The position numbers and the translations under genes are program-made. A DNA stretch of 64,000 bases, taken from contig NZ_CP098747.1 of the NCBI RefSeq assembly GCF_023746535.1, positions 1,122,364-1,186,363 on the forward strand, written 5' to 3'. Positions 52,877 through 61,402 of the stretch are shown piece after piece. The notes beneath the pieces are model-generated. The model saw only the letters and a program-made list of their open reading frames with translations, was not told the origin of the DNA and did not search any database. The stretch comes from Sneathiella marina (GTDB lineage Bacteria; Pseudomonadota; Alphaproteobacteria; Sneathiellales; Sneathiellaceae). The number at the start of each line of letters is the position of its first letter. The first letter of the stretch is position 1.

Positions 52877-53337
52877 GATTTTTCTCCAGCATTTGCTGTC
52901 GCATGGATAGCTTGCCGGATCCGGCCATAGGTGCCGCATCGACAGATATTACCCTTCATTGCCGCATCAATATCCGTGTCCGTTGGTTTTGGGTTTTGGG
53001 ACAGGAGGGCGGCCGCCGACATGATCTGTCCTGACTGGCAATATCCGCATTGAGGAACACTTTGCGCTACCCAGGATTCCTGTAGCGGATGCGGATCTTC
53101 GCGCGTTCCCAGCCCTTCAATTGTCGTTACGTTTTTATCGGCAACATCTTCTATCGCTAGAATGCAGGTTCGAACCGCTTCTCCCTCTACATGCATGGTG
53201 CAAGCGCCACATAATCCCACGCCACAGCCAAATTTTGATCCTTTTAGCTGAAAAACATCGCGTACAACCCATAGAAGGGGCGTTTCCGATGGAACGTCCG
53301 TTGTGACTGTTTTGCCGTTCAATGAGAAGCTGATCAT
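52873..53337 (-). CDS. [2Fe-2S] subunit of the molybdenum hydroxylase (IorA-like)
   Basis: A 154-residue iron-sulfur protein with two clusters. The first binds the plant-ferredoxin-type motif [14 protein letters not shown] plus Cys further on (RTC); the second is the helical [12 protein letters not shown] and [10 protein letters not shown]. It carries electrons out of the molybdopterin subunit. It is the first gene of the leftward operon, whose promoter region is shared with the divergent TetR gene. Confidence 0.93.
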   Translation of the reverse strand: MISFSLNGKTVTTDVPSETPLLWVVRDVFQLKGSKFGCGVGLCGACTMHVEGEAVRTCILAIEDVADKNVTTIEGLGTREDPHPLQESWVAQSVPQCGYCQSGQIMSAAALLSQNPKPTDTDIDAAMKGNICRCGTYGRIRQAIHATANAGEKS

Positions 53338-53355
53338 GAGGGCGGCCCTTTCAAT

Positions 53356-53408
53356 ATCTGATATCTGTATATTCAGATGACAATATTTACATAATAGATA
53401 AATATTGT
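53356..53408. promoter_or_regulatory. Two dyads in the divergent TetR/hydroxylase promoter
   Basis: ATCTGA-11 bases-TCAGAT (53356-53378) and ACAATATTT-11 bases-AAATATTGT (53380-53408, perfect 9-bp arms) lie between the [2Fe-2S] gene and the TetR gene. They are the natural candidates for the TetR operator. The region is AT-rich. Confidence 0.6.
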
Positions 53409-53462
53409 AAAATTCGTATTCAATCTATTTACATTCTTTGCAATAAATGTCAAGTATGTTCC

Positions 53463-54005
53463 ATGGAAAAAGAAATTACGCATAAAGAATTATTGGTGGC
53501 CTTTGCGAATTATGGATTTCGCAAAGCGTCAATGGAAGACTTGTCACGCGTTGCCGGGGTTTCCAGACAGACGCTCTATAAAAGATTCAAGTCAAAGCAG
53601 GCGGTCCTGGATTGGGCGGTCACCGGATTTGTCGAAGCGCGGGGCGTTAGGGTGCAAGCCTGCCTGCAGAATCCAGATGCTGGCAATAATGAAGCACTTC
53701 TGATGTTCTATAGGGTTTGGATGGGAGAACTCGCCCCTCTCTTGAACACGACGCCTCACGGCATGGAGATTATGGGGCTTAGTACAGATTCACTCAAAAA
53801 ATCGGGAGTAAACACACATGACGACTATGAAACTATGATCTCGGAATTCCTGATTAGTCGCGGGTTATGCAAAGATCAGAATTCGGCATCTGAAACCTAC
53901 TATCTGCTGACCATGGCAGCCAAAGGGATACTTTTTAAAGAGAGTTCTGAAGATGATTTCGCGAGTGGAATGAAACGGGTATTAGAAACGGTATTTCCCA
54001 CCTGA
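53463..54005 (+). CDS. TetR-family transcriptional regulator
   Basis: A 180-residue TetR regulator: N-terminal HTH (about 8-48, MEDLSRVAGVSRQTLYKRFK), C-terminal ligand domain of unknown specificity. It is divergent from the molybdenum hydroxylase operon and probably represses it, and is followed 11 bases later by an NAD-binding gene likely in the same transcript. Dyads in the gap (53356-53408) are candidate binding sites. Confidence 0.88.
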   Translation: MEKEITHKELLVAFANYGFRKASMEDLSRVAGVSRQTLYKRFKSKQAVLDWAVTGFVEARGVRVQACLQNPDAGNNEALLMFYRVWMGELAPLLNTTPHGMEIMGLSTDSLKKSGVNTHDDYETMISEFLISRGLCKDQNSASETYYLLTMAAKGILFKESSEDDFASGMKRVLETVFPT

Positions 54006-54016
54006 AAGTATCTTTG

Positions 54017-54688
54017 ATGGCCAAGGCTGAGAATATTCTGATAACCGGTGCCACAGGTATGGTTGGTCATCAGGTTCTAAAGCTCCTCTTGCAAAAAGAT
54101 GGGGTTAAAAAAGTCGTGTCGATCAGCCGAAACCCGACAGGATTAAATGACCCGCGGTTGACCGAGATTTTTCATGATAATTTTATGGACTTCAGAAGTG
54201 TAGCCAATGATCTAAAAGAAATCGATATTTGTTTCTATTGTTTGGGCGTATATCAGGGCGGCGTTCAAAAAGACAAATTTTTCGAAATAACCTGTGACTA
54301 TCAAAGAGCCTTAACAGATGTTCTTGCCGATGAGAGTCCAGAGGCAACTTTCGTTTTGTTTGGAGCGCAAGGGGCTGATCCAACAGAAAAGAACCTGGCG
54401 ACCTTTGCAAAGGCGAAGGGCCGGGCTGAAAACCTGCTTTCGGAAACTGCTTTTCCAAGAAAGTTTATCTTCAGACCGGGCTATATTTTCCCCACTGGAA
54501 TCCGCCAGCCCAAGAACCTTCTGTATAAGATATTTGGTGGGATCGTAGGGTTACTTCGAAGATTTGATTTGTCTTCCGCGCATAGCGATCAGGATTTGGC
54601 CAAGGCTATGGTTATAGCGGCCTTTAATGATGAACGGGCCTTCAATATTTTTGAAGAGCCTGACATCAAGCGCATTGCTAGATCATAA
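54017..54688 (+). CDS. NAD(P)-binding atypical short-chain dehydrogenase-like protein
   Basis: A 223-residue Rossmann protein with GATGMVG near residue 11, of the atypical extended SDR (NmrA/HTATIP2-like) type. No clear catalytic Tyr-x-x-x-Lys is seen; AKAKGRAENLL occupies the relevant region. Such proteins are redox sensors, reductases or scaffolds. I start it at ATG 54017, after TATCTTTG, one codon after an in-frame TTG. It probably belongs with TetR and the hydroxylase functionally. Confidence 0.78.
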   Translation: MAKAENILITGATGMVGHQVLKLLLQKDGVKKVVSISRNPTGLNDPRLTEIFHDNFMDFRSVANDLKEIDICFYCLGVYQGGVQKDKFFEITCDYQRALTDVLADESPEATFVLFGAQGADPTEKNLATFAKAKGRAENLLSETAFPRKFIFRPGYIFPTGIRQPKNLLYKIFGGIVGLLRRFDLSSAHSDQDLAKAMVIAAFNDERAFNIFEEPDIKRIARS

Positions 54689-54801
54689 ATGATTAAGGGC
54701 AAGTTTTGCCCACCCTTACGCAGGCGTGCTCGTGTATCAATCTAACTGATATAGGTAGTGCCTGTCCGCTGGGATCGTTCAGAGAAAAACGATTTATTGT
54801 T

Positions 54802-55155
54802 ACCCTGTTCTCCAAATTGTTTTCCCTGAATTCTAAATAAATTTCCCTGTTATGGAAGTTGTGAGTTAATGCTAAAAGTATAATAGAAATAGTGGGTTAT
54901 GGTGTCTCCGGCTTGTAAACCGGGCCAAAATTGTCAAAAATCCCTGTTTTTTCCCTGTTTAACAGGGAAAATTGCAGAGACATGTTTGTATGAGACTGCT
55001 ACCTCCGCCACTTACTCTGAGGCGAACCTGGTTCTAGTCCAGGTTCGTCCCTGAACCCCGCAGAACAGGGGTCTTTGGCCGCATCCGCAGTAAACAAAGA
55101 CGCCTCGATCAGAGCAAGTAAGCCGCAATTCGGCATTCGTCTCTGTCGCCCTGTT
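54802..55155. repeat. Conserved noncoding block, copy 2: CCCTGTT iterons and hairpins
   Basis: Units at 54802 (ACCCTGTT), 54822 (TTCCCTG), 54843, 54940 and 54951 (TTCCCTGTT-like), inverted AACAGGGAA at 54961 and GCCCTGTT at 55148, with the spacing of copy 1. The hairpin GCGAACCTGG/CCAGGTTCGT (55022-55031/55039-55048) keeps its stem while its loop differs from copy 1, which suggests selection on structure. No protein is encoded in 54689-55187. Confidence 0.75.
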
Positions 55156-55187
55156 TCAGCGTCCAGTCCATGGATTTATTGTGGGGA

Positions 55188-55248
55188 TTAAATGGAGTAG
55201 CCGAGCCGCTTTTTCTGGGCTTGCCAGTCAGTTGGCAGCGGATTTATT
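55188..55248 (-). pseudogene. Short C-terminal piece of a serine recombinase
   Basis: On the minus strand the codons read INPLPTDWQAQKKRLGYSI and stop, matching the C-terminal tail LPTDWIEQKKRLGY of the relic at 28997. IS copy A4 begins directly after it and has cut off the rest of the gene. Confidence 0.7.
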
Positions 55249-56052
55249 GGCATTGCCACATTAACTTCGAACAGGCGCAATATTCCCTGGTTACTTTTGC
55301 TTAGGCTGTAGCACCTGCGCGCTCCCAGACGCCAAATGCTTCAGCGCGACATTTCCTAAGACGAGCTCGGTCAATTAAGTAACGTTGAAAGTAAAAGCTA
55401 TTGTAGGTGATTGAGCGGATATTCAGGAATTTCTGGGCAGATCCTGGTGATTTAAACCGTTGCATTTTTCGCTCCCTTCGCCTTACCGGAAGATGTGAGT
55501 TTTCCGCTCGATTGTTCGACTGTTTGTTATCAATATGCCCGGCAGTTAAGCCCAATATTCGGAATGCCTTGTGATATGATTTCAATTTATTTGTTACTAT
55601 TTGTGCAGGCGCAAAGCCTTGTTTCTTGAGTAGTTTGCGCATCAGTTTCAAGGCAGCTTTCATGTTTCGCTTAGATTGTACAAAGAAATCTAGGACTTCT
55701 CCCTCACTATCAACAGCCCGCCAAAGCCAATATCGTTTTCCTCGAATAACGACGACCATTTCATCTAAGTGCCAGATATCATTAGGAGTAGGGCGGGATG
55801 ATTTCAGATTATTGGCAATAGGCTCACCAAACTTCAGAAACCAGCTACGAACTGTCTCATAGGAAATATCCAGGCCACGTTCGGCCAAAAGATCTTCGAT
55901 ATCTCGATAGCTCAGCGTAAATCGAGCGTACAGCCTGACTGCATGCTGAATGATAAGAGGTGAAAGACGATGGCGGGAATAAGAGATCTTTTGCATCGGC
56001 CGAGATTAGATCACCGTCATTTTTCTCGCCACTAAGTTAATGTGACAACACC
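55249..56052 (-). mobile_element. IS6-family insertion sequence, type A copy 4
   Basis: 804-bp element with left end GGCATTGCCACATTAACTT (55249-55267) and right end AAGTTAATGTGACAACACC (56034-56052). It has inserted between a recombinase relic and a LysR gene, providing part of the LysR stop codon. Its transposase frame is complete but carries a catalytic substitution. Confidence 0.92.
55301..55996 (-). CDS. IS6-family transposase with catalytic Asp to Asn change (type A4)
   Basis: A 231-residue transposase, the only full-length type A frame here. The first Asp is Asp78 in WHLDE and the Glu in RAENSH is present. The second catalytic Asp is replaced: the block reads VTNKLKSY (Asn136) where the other copies have TDKL, a GAT to AAT change. 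Full length but very probably catalytically dead. Confidence 0.9.
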   Translation of the reverse strand: MQKISYSRHRLSPLIIQHAVRLYARFTLSYRDIEDLLAERGLDISYETVRSWFLKFGEPIANNLKSSRPTPNDIWHLDEMVVVIRGKRYWLWRAVDSEGEVLDFFVQSKRNMKAALKLMRKLLKKQGFAPAQIVTNKLKSYHKAFRILGLTAGHIDNKQSNNRAENSHLPVRRRERKMQRFKSPGSAQKFLNIRSITYNSFYFQRYLIDRARLRKCRAEAFGVWERAGATA

Positions 56053-56954
56053 TATTGGGAGTATGTGCTTGCCTGAGGAAGCTGTTCAATGAATATTGGG
56101 AGGGTCGGATTTGTATTGTCGGTTTTCCAAAGAGCGAATGTATTAATAACTTTAGGGACATCATTTATCGGGACAAAAGAGAGACCTGGTCGGGGAGCAT
56201 TTGTGATGCACTGCGGATAGACGGTAATTCCAATACCAGCTAAAACGAAGCCTATGATGCCGTCTCGCATATCCGCAGTCTGTGTAATTTCCGGCGAGAA
56301 ACCATGTTGCCGACATATATCAATCAATTTGTCAGTGTAGTAATACCAATGGGACCCGCCGGTAACAAAAGGCTCGTTTGCAAGTTCCCTCATTTTAAGA
56401 GATTTCCTATTTGCCAAATGATGGTCGCTGGGGAGTACAGCGACAAGACTTTCACAATCCACTAATTTTCTTGAAAATCCAGATAAAATTGTCTTTTCCG
56501 TTATTCCACTGACTAATCCTACATCAAGTTTGTCCTGCTTCAGTAATTCTATTTGGACTTGCGTTACTAAGAGCCTGACATCAAGCTGAACCTTTGGTTG
56601 GGCATTTCGAATTCTTTTAAGAATTTCAGGTAACTTTCCAACAATGGCAAAATCCATGTAGGAAACTACCAGTCTGCCTTTCCTGCCATCAGCTACATCC
56701 CGCGTAACTGTTACTGCCTCACTTAGGTCATCCAATATCCGTACAGCTCGAGCATAAAACTCCTTTCCGGCTTCAGTTGGCTTGACGGATCGAGTGGTGC
56801 GAATCAGAAGAGGTCTACTTAATACGGCTTCTAAATCTTTGATTGCTCTGCTGAGTGCCGGCTGAGATGTGTTCAGAATTTTGGCGCTTTTACCAAAGCT
56901 ACGTTGCTCTACGATAGTTTTAAAAACCAGGAGCTGTCTAAGAGTTGGCTGCAT
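56052..56954 (-). CDS. LysR-family regulator
   Basis: A 300-residue LysR regulator with an N-terminal winged helix (about 1-60, FGKSAKILNTSQPALSRAIK) and a C-terminal periplasmic-binding-like effector domain (about 90-295). It is divergent from the hyuA operon and is its probable regulator. The TAG stop (56052-56054) uses the last base of IS copy A4, so the original C-terminus may have been a few residues different. Length is usual for the family, so little has been lost. Confidence 0.88.
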   Translation of the reverse strand: MQPTLRQLLVFKTIVEQRSFGKSAKILNTSQPALSRAIKDLEAVLSRPLLIRTTRSVKPTEAGKEFYARAVRILDDLSEAVTVTRDVADGRKGRLVVSYMDFAIVGKLPEILKRIRNAQPKVQLDVRLLVTQVQIELLKQDKLDVGLVSGITEKTILSGFSRKLVDCESLVAVLPSDHHLANRKSLKMRELANEPFVTGGSHWYYYTDKLIDICRQHGFSPEITQTADMRDGIIGFVLAGIGITVYPQCITNAPRPGLSFVPINDVPKVINTFALWKTDNTNPTLPIFIEQLPQASTYSQ

Positions 56955-56959
56955 AATAC

Positions 56960-56975
56960 ATATCCAAAATGATAT
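56960..56975. promoter_or_regulatory. Dyad upstream of the LysR gene
   Basis: ATATC-6 bases-GATAT, 6 bases from the LysR start codon, in the divergent region. LysR proteins usually bind an imperfect dyad near their own promoter. A second similar sequence (TTGATATTGG) follows at 56990. Confidence 0.45.
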
Positions 56976-57335
56976 TAGTTTATGTTAAATTGATATTGGA
57001 AAAGGCATGAAATTACCAGTTATAATTCAATGAGGCCCATCACGATAAACTGCAACTAATGACGGCAATACGGCAATTTAGAAAAAAGGATCAATATACA
57101 TGGCCGGCGTAAAATCAATTTAGCGACAATCGCTTTAGAGAAGTTCAGCGTAAGTGCTGCAGTTGTTCCGATATCACAAGCCACTTTTGACGCCGCCGGC
57201 CGGGCCGCAATAAGGAATTGGAGATAGTGCGAAGGATATTGGGTAGCATGCCGGTACTTACACTCGTTCTGATCTTCCTGAATTCTGTGAAAACAGGTGA
57301 TCGTTTTAATCGAGACAGTTAGAAGAGTTAGCAAG
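56976..57335. other. Divergent LysR/hyuA intergenic region
   Basis: About 360 bases without a gene. A short open frame on the plus strand around 57115-57230 reads SVSAAVVPISQATFDAAGRA and further, with protein-like composition, but it has no start and ends before hyuA. It may be a remnant of an older gene. I see no clear promoter. Confidence 0.35.
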
Positions 57336-59372
57336 ATGAAAAGTGGAATGCGCGTAGGTATCGAGGTCGGGGGAACTTTTACCGACTTAATTGAAATTCG
57401 CGAAGGTATTGCCCACATTGCCAAAGTGCCGAGCACTCCTGATCAGCCGGATGTCGGAGCAATTAACGCAATCGAGACCGCTGGTGTCGATTTAGAAAAT
57501 GTTGTTGATCTTGTACATGGCTCTACTGTAGCGACCAATGCCGTGTTGGAACGCAAAGGGGGTCGAGTCTGTGTAATCGTAACAAAAGGAATGCGTGATA
57601 TTTTCAATCTTCAGCGACATGATCGAACGTCGATTTATGACCTGAAATATAAAAAGCCACAGCCGATCATCAATCGACAGGATGTATGGGAACTCAATGA
57701 GCGAATTGATGCTGATGGGCAGGTTGTTCAAATACTCGATAAACGCGAACTTGAAAAATTGGCGGATAAAATTACAGCACATGAGGAATATGATGCGATC
57801 GCAATTTGTCTTCTGAACAGCTATGTGAATCCAGATCACGAACGACAGGTAGCTAACATTATTAAGACTATCTCTCCTCAGATGCCAGTTACTTGCTCAT
57901 GTGATGTCTCTCCTGAATTCAGGGAATATGAACGAGCATCCACCACAGCGCTTTCTGCATATGTACAGCCTAATATTGAAGGTTACTTAAATAGATTTTT
58001 GGAGAAGTTAAAAGTTAAGGATTTTGCCGGCCGTTTCAGCATTATGCAGTCGAACGGTGGCAGGATGCCAGCCCAGGCGATGTCTAAAAATGCGATTACT
58101 GCTCTATATTCAGGCCCGGCAGCAGGTGTTGTAGGAGCAACGGGGATTGCCGAAAAAATTGGCTATAAGAACATTATAACGCTTGATATGGGTGGGACGA
58201 GTACAGATGTTGCCTTGATCGTAAACGGAACACCAGATCTTACTCCGCAAACTAAAATTGATGGGCTGCCAGTTCGGACCCCGGTTATTGATATTGCTAC
58301 TGTTGGCGCCGGAGGGGGATCTATCGCCTGGATTGACGATGGAAACTTGTTACGGGTCGGACCTGAATCAGCTGGCGCAAATCCCGGGCCTGCGAGTTAT
58401 GGGCGGGGTGGCGAACTGCCAACAATAACGGACGCGCATTTAATACGCGGAACGTTGCAAGCGAATTCATTTCTTGGAGGCACCATGGAAGTTGATTTGG
58501 AGGCTGCAAGATCATCTTTCAAGTCAATGTCCCGCAAACTGTCGATGCCGATTGAAGAGCTAGCGGATAGTTCAATTCGTATTGCCGAAGCTAATATCGT
58601 TCGTGCAATTCAACAGGTATCTACTGAGCGTGGGCGTGATCCTCGTGATTTTGTCATCGTCGCATTTGGCGGGGCGGGACCTTTACATGCGGCCAGGGTT
58701 GCGGAAGATCTTGATATCGGTACCGTGGTCATTCCTCCGCATGCTGGTGTTCTTTCTGCAATTGGTCTTTTGATGTCAGATTACGTTCATTTCCGAGCTC
58801 GGACTGAGCGTACTCAATTGGTCGACAGCTCACTTGCTAGCATCATCGACACATTGTCAGATTTAAGAATCCAAACGGAAAATTACTTGAAATCAGAAGG
58901 AATTTCTGAGGGGCTGATTTTTGAATATATTCTTGAAATGCGATATGTGGGTCAGGCGTTTGAAGTGTCAGTGATTTTAGAGGGGGGTATGAAAAATTTA
59001 ACAATTAACATGATCTTGAAGGCATTTTCTGAAGCACATCATCGGATTTTTGAATTTTCTAAACCACCTGAAAACCCTGTCGAGATTGTTTCATACCGTG
59101 TTGGGGCGAGGACTAAATCATCGGAGCTTTCCGCTTTCACTGATGGGATAAGCGGTAGGGAAAAATCAAGGGCTGAAGCAAAGAGTATTGAAATTACTGA
59201 AGGTGGGTTGCAGGCACAATGCCAACTCACGACCCGTCAATTTATAACAGCGGGGAGTTCGTTCGGCCCAATTCTGATTGAAGATGGGACATCGACGATA
59301 TACGTGCCGCCCAAATGGTCTGCATTACGTGACGAGGCGAATAATATTATTCTGAAGCAGAAGGGAGAATGA
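57336..59372 (+). CDS. hyuA: Hydantoinase/oxoprolinase A-type subunit
   Basis: A 678-residue protein of the N-methylhydantoinase A/acetone carboxylase beta-type family, with an actin-like ATPase fold. Motifs: IEVGGTFTDLIEI at the N-terminus, LVHGSTVATNAVLERKGG, TLDMGGTSTDVALI and VAFGGAGPLHAARVAEDL. With HyuB it hydrolyses ATP to open an amide ring, such as a hydantoin or oxoproline. The substrate is not visible. I chose ATG 57336 over an upstream in-frame start, because it fits the family N-terminus. Its TGA abuts the HyuB start. Confidence 0.9.
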   Translation: MKSGMRVGIEVGGTFTDLIEIREGIAHIAKVPSTPDQPDVGAINAIETAGVDLENVVDLVHGSTVATNAVLERKGGRVCVIVTKGMRDIFNLQRHDRTSIYDLKYKKPQPIINRQDVWELNERIDADGQVVQILDKRELEKLADKITAHEEYDAIAICLLNSYVNPDHERQVANIIKTISPQMPVTCSCDVSPEFREYERASTTALSAYVQPNIEGYLNRFLEKLKVKDFAGRFSIMQSNGGRMPAQAMSKNAITALYSGPAAGVVGATGIAEKIGYKNIITLDMGGTSTDVALIVNGTPDLTPQTKIDGLPVRTPVIDIATVGAGGGSIAWIDDGNLLRVGPESAGANPGPASYGRGGELPTITDAHLIRGTLQANSFLGGTMEVDLEAARSSFKSMSRKLSMPIEELADSSIRIAEANIVRAIQQVSTERGRDPRDFVIVAFGGAGPLHAARVAEDLDIGTVVIPPHAGVLSAIGLLMSDYVHFRARTERTQLVDSSLASIIDTLSDLRIQTENYLKSEGISEGLIFEYILEMRYVGQAFEVSVILEGGMKNLTINMILKAFSEAHHRIFEFSKPPENPVEIVSYRVGARTKSSELSAFTDGISGREKSRAEAKSIEITEGGLQAQCQLTTRQFITAGSSFGPILIEDGTSTIYVPPKWSALRDEANNIILKQKGE

Positions 59373-59374
59373 AA

Positions 59375-61012
59375 ATGGCGCTATCCAGCGTTGATCACGC
59401 AATCATTAATAGGGCATTGATTGCTGCTTCTCATGAAATGGGAAGTAAGTTAATTCGATCGGCGCATTCTCCAATCGTTCGGGAAGCACAGGACTGCTCG
59501 GCAGCAATTATTAATCGCCAGGGCAAGGTTGTAGCGCAGGCCGAACTGACGGCAATTCAGCTTGGGTCAATTGCACAAACATTAGCGCCTTGCCTTGCGC
59601 TGTTTCCGGTGGAGACTATCCGGGAAGGCGATTTCTTTATTAATAATGACCCCTATCATGGCGGGCAGCATATTCAGGACATATTCATTTTTACGCCCAT
59701 ATTCTATGATGCTGTGTTGATAGGCTTCAGCGCCTCGGTTGTTCATCATATTGATTTGGGTGGTGGTGCGCCGGGCTTAAATCCCTATGCAGATGATGTT
59801 CATCAGGAAGGTCTTATTTTCCCGCCAACATTATATAATTTGGAACATGATTGGAACGGCGGGCCACTAGAACGGTTTATCACGGCTAACGTTCGAATGC
59901 CTGATGCAACAATTGGGGATATTAATGCTCAATTTGCAGCTAACCTGATAGGGGCAAAGAGGCTAATTGCTCTGGTTGAACGCTATAATGTTGAGCAATT
60001 GTCGGAGGCTATGGACGCCATGCTTGATTATTCGGAACGGCGGGTTCGCAATGCAGTTCGTAAACTTCCAAACGGTACTTACTATGCAGATGCTGCCGTG
60101 GACGATGACGGCGTTAACAAAACGCCTCTAGTTATTAGAACCCAGCTGACTGTCGAAGATGAAAGCCTGAAAATCTCTTTTGAGGGTACGAATTCACAGG
60201 TGGCGACAAATTTAAATTGTCCGTTGGCCTCAACGGTTGCTGCGGTGGTCGCCTGTGCAAAATCAGTGCTTACGGATTCTGATATTCCGTTTAACGATGG
60301 TGTAGGTCGCGTAATAGAGGTAAGTGCCCCATTTGGATCATTGTTGAATCCCTCACCTCCCGCGCCGGTTAGGGCTCGATTATTAGCCAGCCACAGGGTC
60401 TTTAACGCTGTAATGAAGGCTCTGGTACAAGTCGCGCCGGATAAAGTAATTGCTGAGGGGTTTGATACGACCACGCCAGTTTGTCTAAGCCGCATCGAAG
60501 GCAACGACTACAACATTTACCTTGAGATACTCGGTGGTGGTTATGGCGCAGGTGAAAACAATGACGGTTGTGACGGTGTTGATTCCCCTTTGTCAAATTG
60601 TGCAAACATTCCAATTGAATCGCTGGAAATGGATTACCGATTTTTACGCATTGAAAATTATTCACTGATCCCGGATTCTGGCGGAGATGGGAAGCACCGG
60701 GGAGGATTGGGTTTTGAGAGATCTTATCGAGTGCTTCAGGAAGGTGTCAGCTTTGCGACTTATAGCGACCGCTTTGAAATTGGACCCGAAGGACTTTTTG
60801 GCGGAAAACCGGGAGGATTGGCGAGCATGTTCATAGATCGGAACGGCGAAAAGATTGATCTTACATCAAAGATGGGATGCGATCTGCAAAAAGGAGATTT
60901 ATTGGTTATCCGGACAGGCGGTGGTGCTGGATATGGTGAACCTGAGAAACGGAGCGCCGATCGCATAGAGCATGATGTTTCAGAAGGGCTGACCCGCCTT
61001 CAAAATCGTTAA
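59375..61012 (+). CDS. hyuB: Hydantoinase/oxoprolinase B-type subunit
   Basis: A 545-residue partner of HyuA (N-methylhydantoinase B family). Conserved blocks: SPIVREAQDCSAAIINRQGK, NDPYHGGQHIQDI, HHIDLGGGAPG, NLNCPLAS and RTGGGAGYGEP at the end. GGGAG stands 7 bases before ATG 59375, which I prefer to ATG 59369 inside the overlap. Genes 57336-61012 and the GYD gene form one operon. Confidence 0.9.
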   Translation: MALSSVDHAIINRALIAASHEMGSKLIRSAHSPIVREAQDCSAAIINRQGKVVAQAELTAIQLGSIAQTLAPCLALFPVETIREGDFFINNDPYHGGQHIQDIFIFTPIFYDAVLIGFSASVVHHIDLGGGAPGLNPYADDVHQEGLIFPPTLYNLEHDWNGGPLERFITANVRMPDATIGDINAQFAANLIGAKRLIALVERYNVEQLSEAMDAMLDYSERRVRNAVRKLPNGTYYADAAVDDDGVNKTPLVIRTQLTVEDESLKISFEGTNSQVATNLNCPLASTVAAVVACAKSVLTDSDIPFNDGVGRVIEVSAPFGSLLNPSPPAPVRARLLASHRVFNAVMKALVQVAPDKVIAEGFDTTTPVCLSRIEGNDYNIYLEILGGGYGAGENNDGCDGVDSPLSNCANIPIESLEMDYRFLRIENYSLIPDSGGDGKHRGGLGFERSYRVLQEGVSFATYSDRFEIGPEGLFGGKPGGLASMFIDRNGEKIDLTSKMGCDLQKGDLLVIRTGGGAGYGEPEKRSADRIEHDVSEGLTRLQNR

Positions 61013-61044
61013 AATGATAAATCTAGAATCGAAAGGTCTTCGAA

Positions 61045-61383
61045 ATGGCTTCATTAGTTCTCTATTTGGTTAAGTATGAAAATGATCAAAAGGCCGCTAT
61101 GCTTTCAACACCTGAAATGCGTGATCGTGCAGCAATTCATCGCGCAGCAATTACTGATTTCGGCGGCACTCCGATTGCGCAATACGGCACCTACGGTGAA
61201 TATGACATGGTGTATATTTATGAGATGCCATCGGATAAGGCGCTAGCAGCAAATCTACATTTGACGGATTCATTTGGCTTGGCTAAGAACAGCAAAGCAA
61301 TACCATTAATGAATAGCGAGGATTTTGTTGAATCGATGAAAATTGCGGATGGAATAGTGACAAGTTATTCTTCCGCAAAATAG
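61045..61383 (+). CDS. GYD-domain protein
   Basis: A 112-residue protein of the GYD family (a small ferredoxin-like alpha/beta fold), with the characteristic FGGTPIAQYGTYGEYDMVYI block around residues 46-66. Function unknown; members are often found next to metabolic enzymes. It lies 32 bases after HyuB, likely in the same transcript. ATG 61045 follows CGAAAGGTCTTCGAA. Confidence 0.8.
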   Translation: MASLVLYLVKYENDQKAAMLSTPEMRDRAAIHRAAITDFGGTPIAQYGTYGEYDMVYIYEMPSDKALAANLHLTDSFGLAKNSKAIPLMNSEDFVESMKIADGIVTSYSSAK

Positions 61384-61402
61384 ATTATTCGACATTAATA
61401 CC

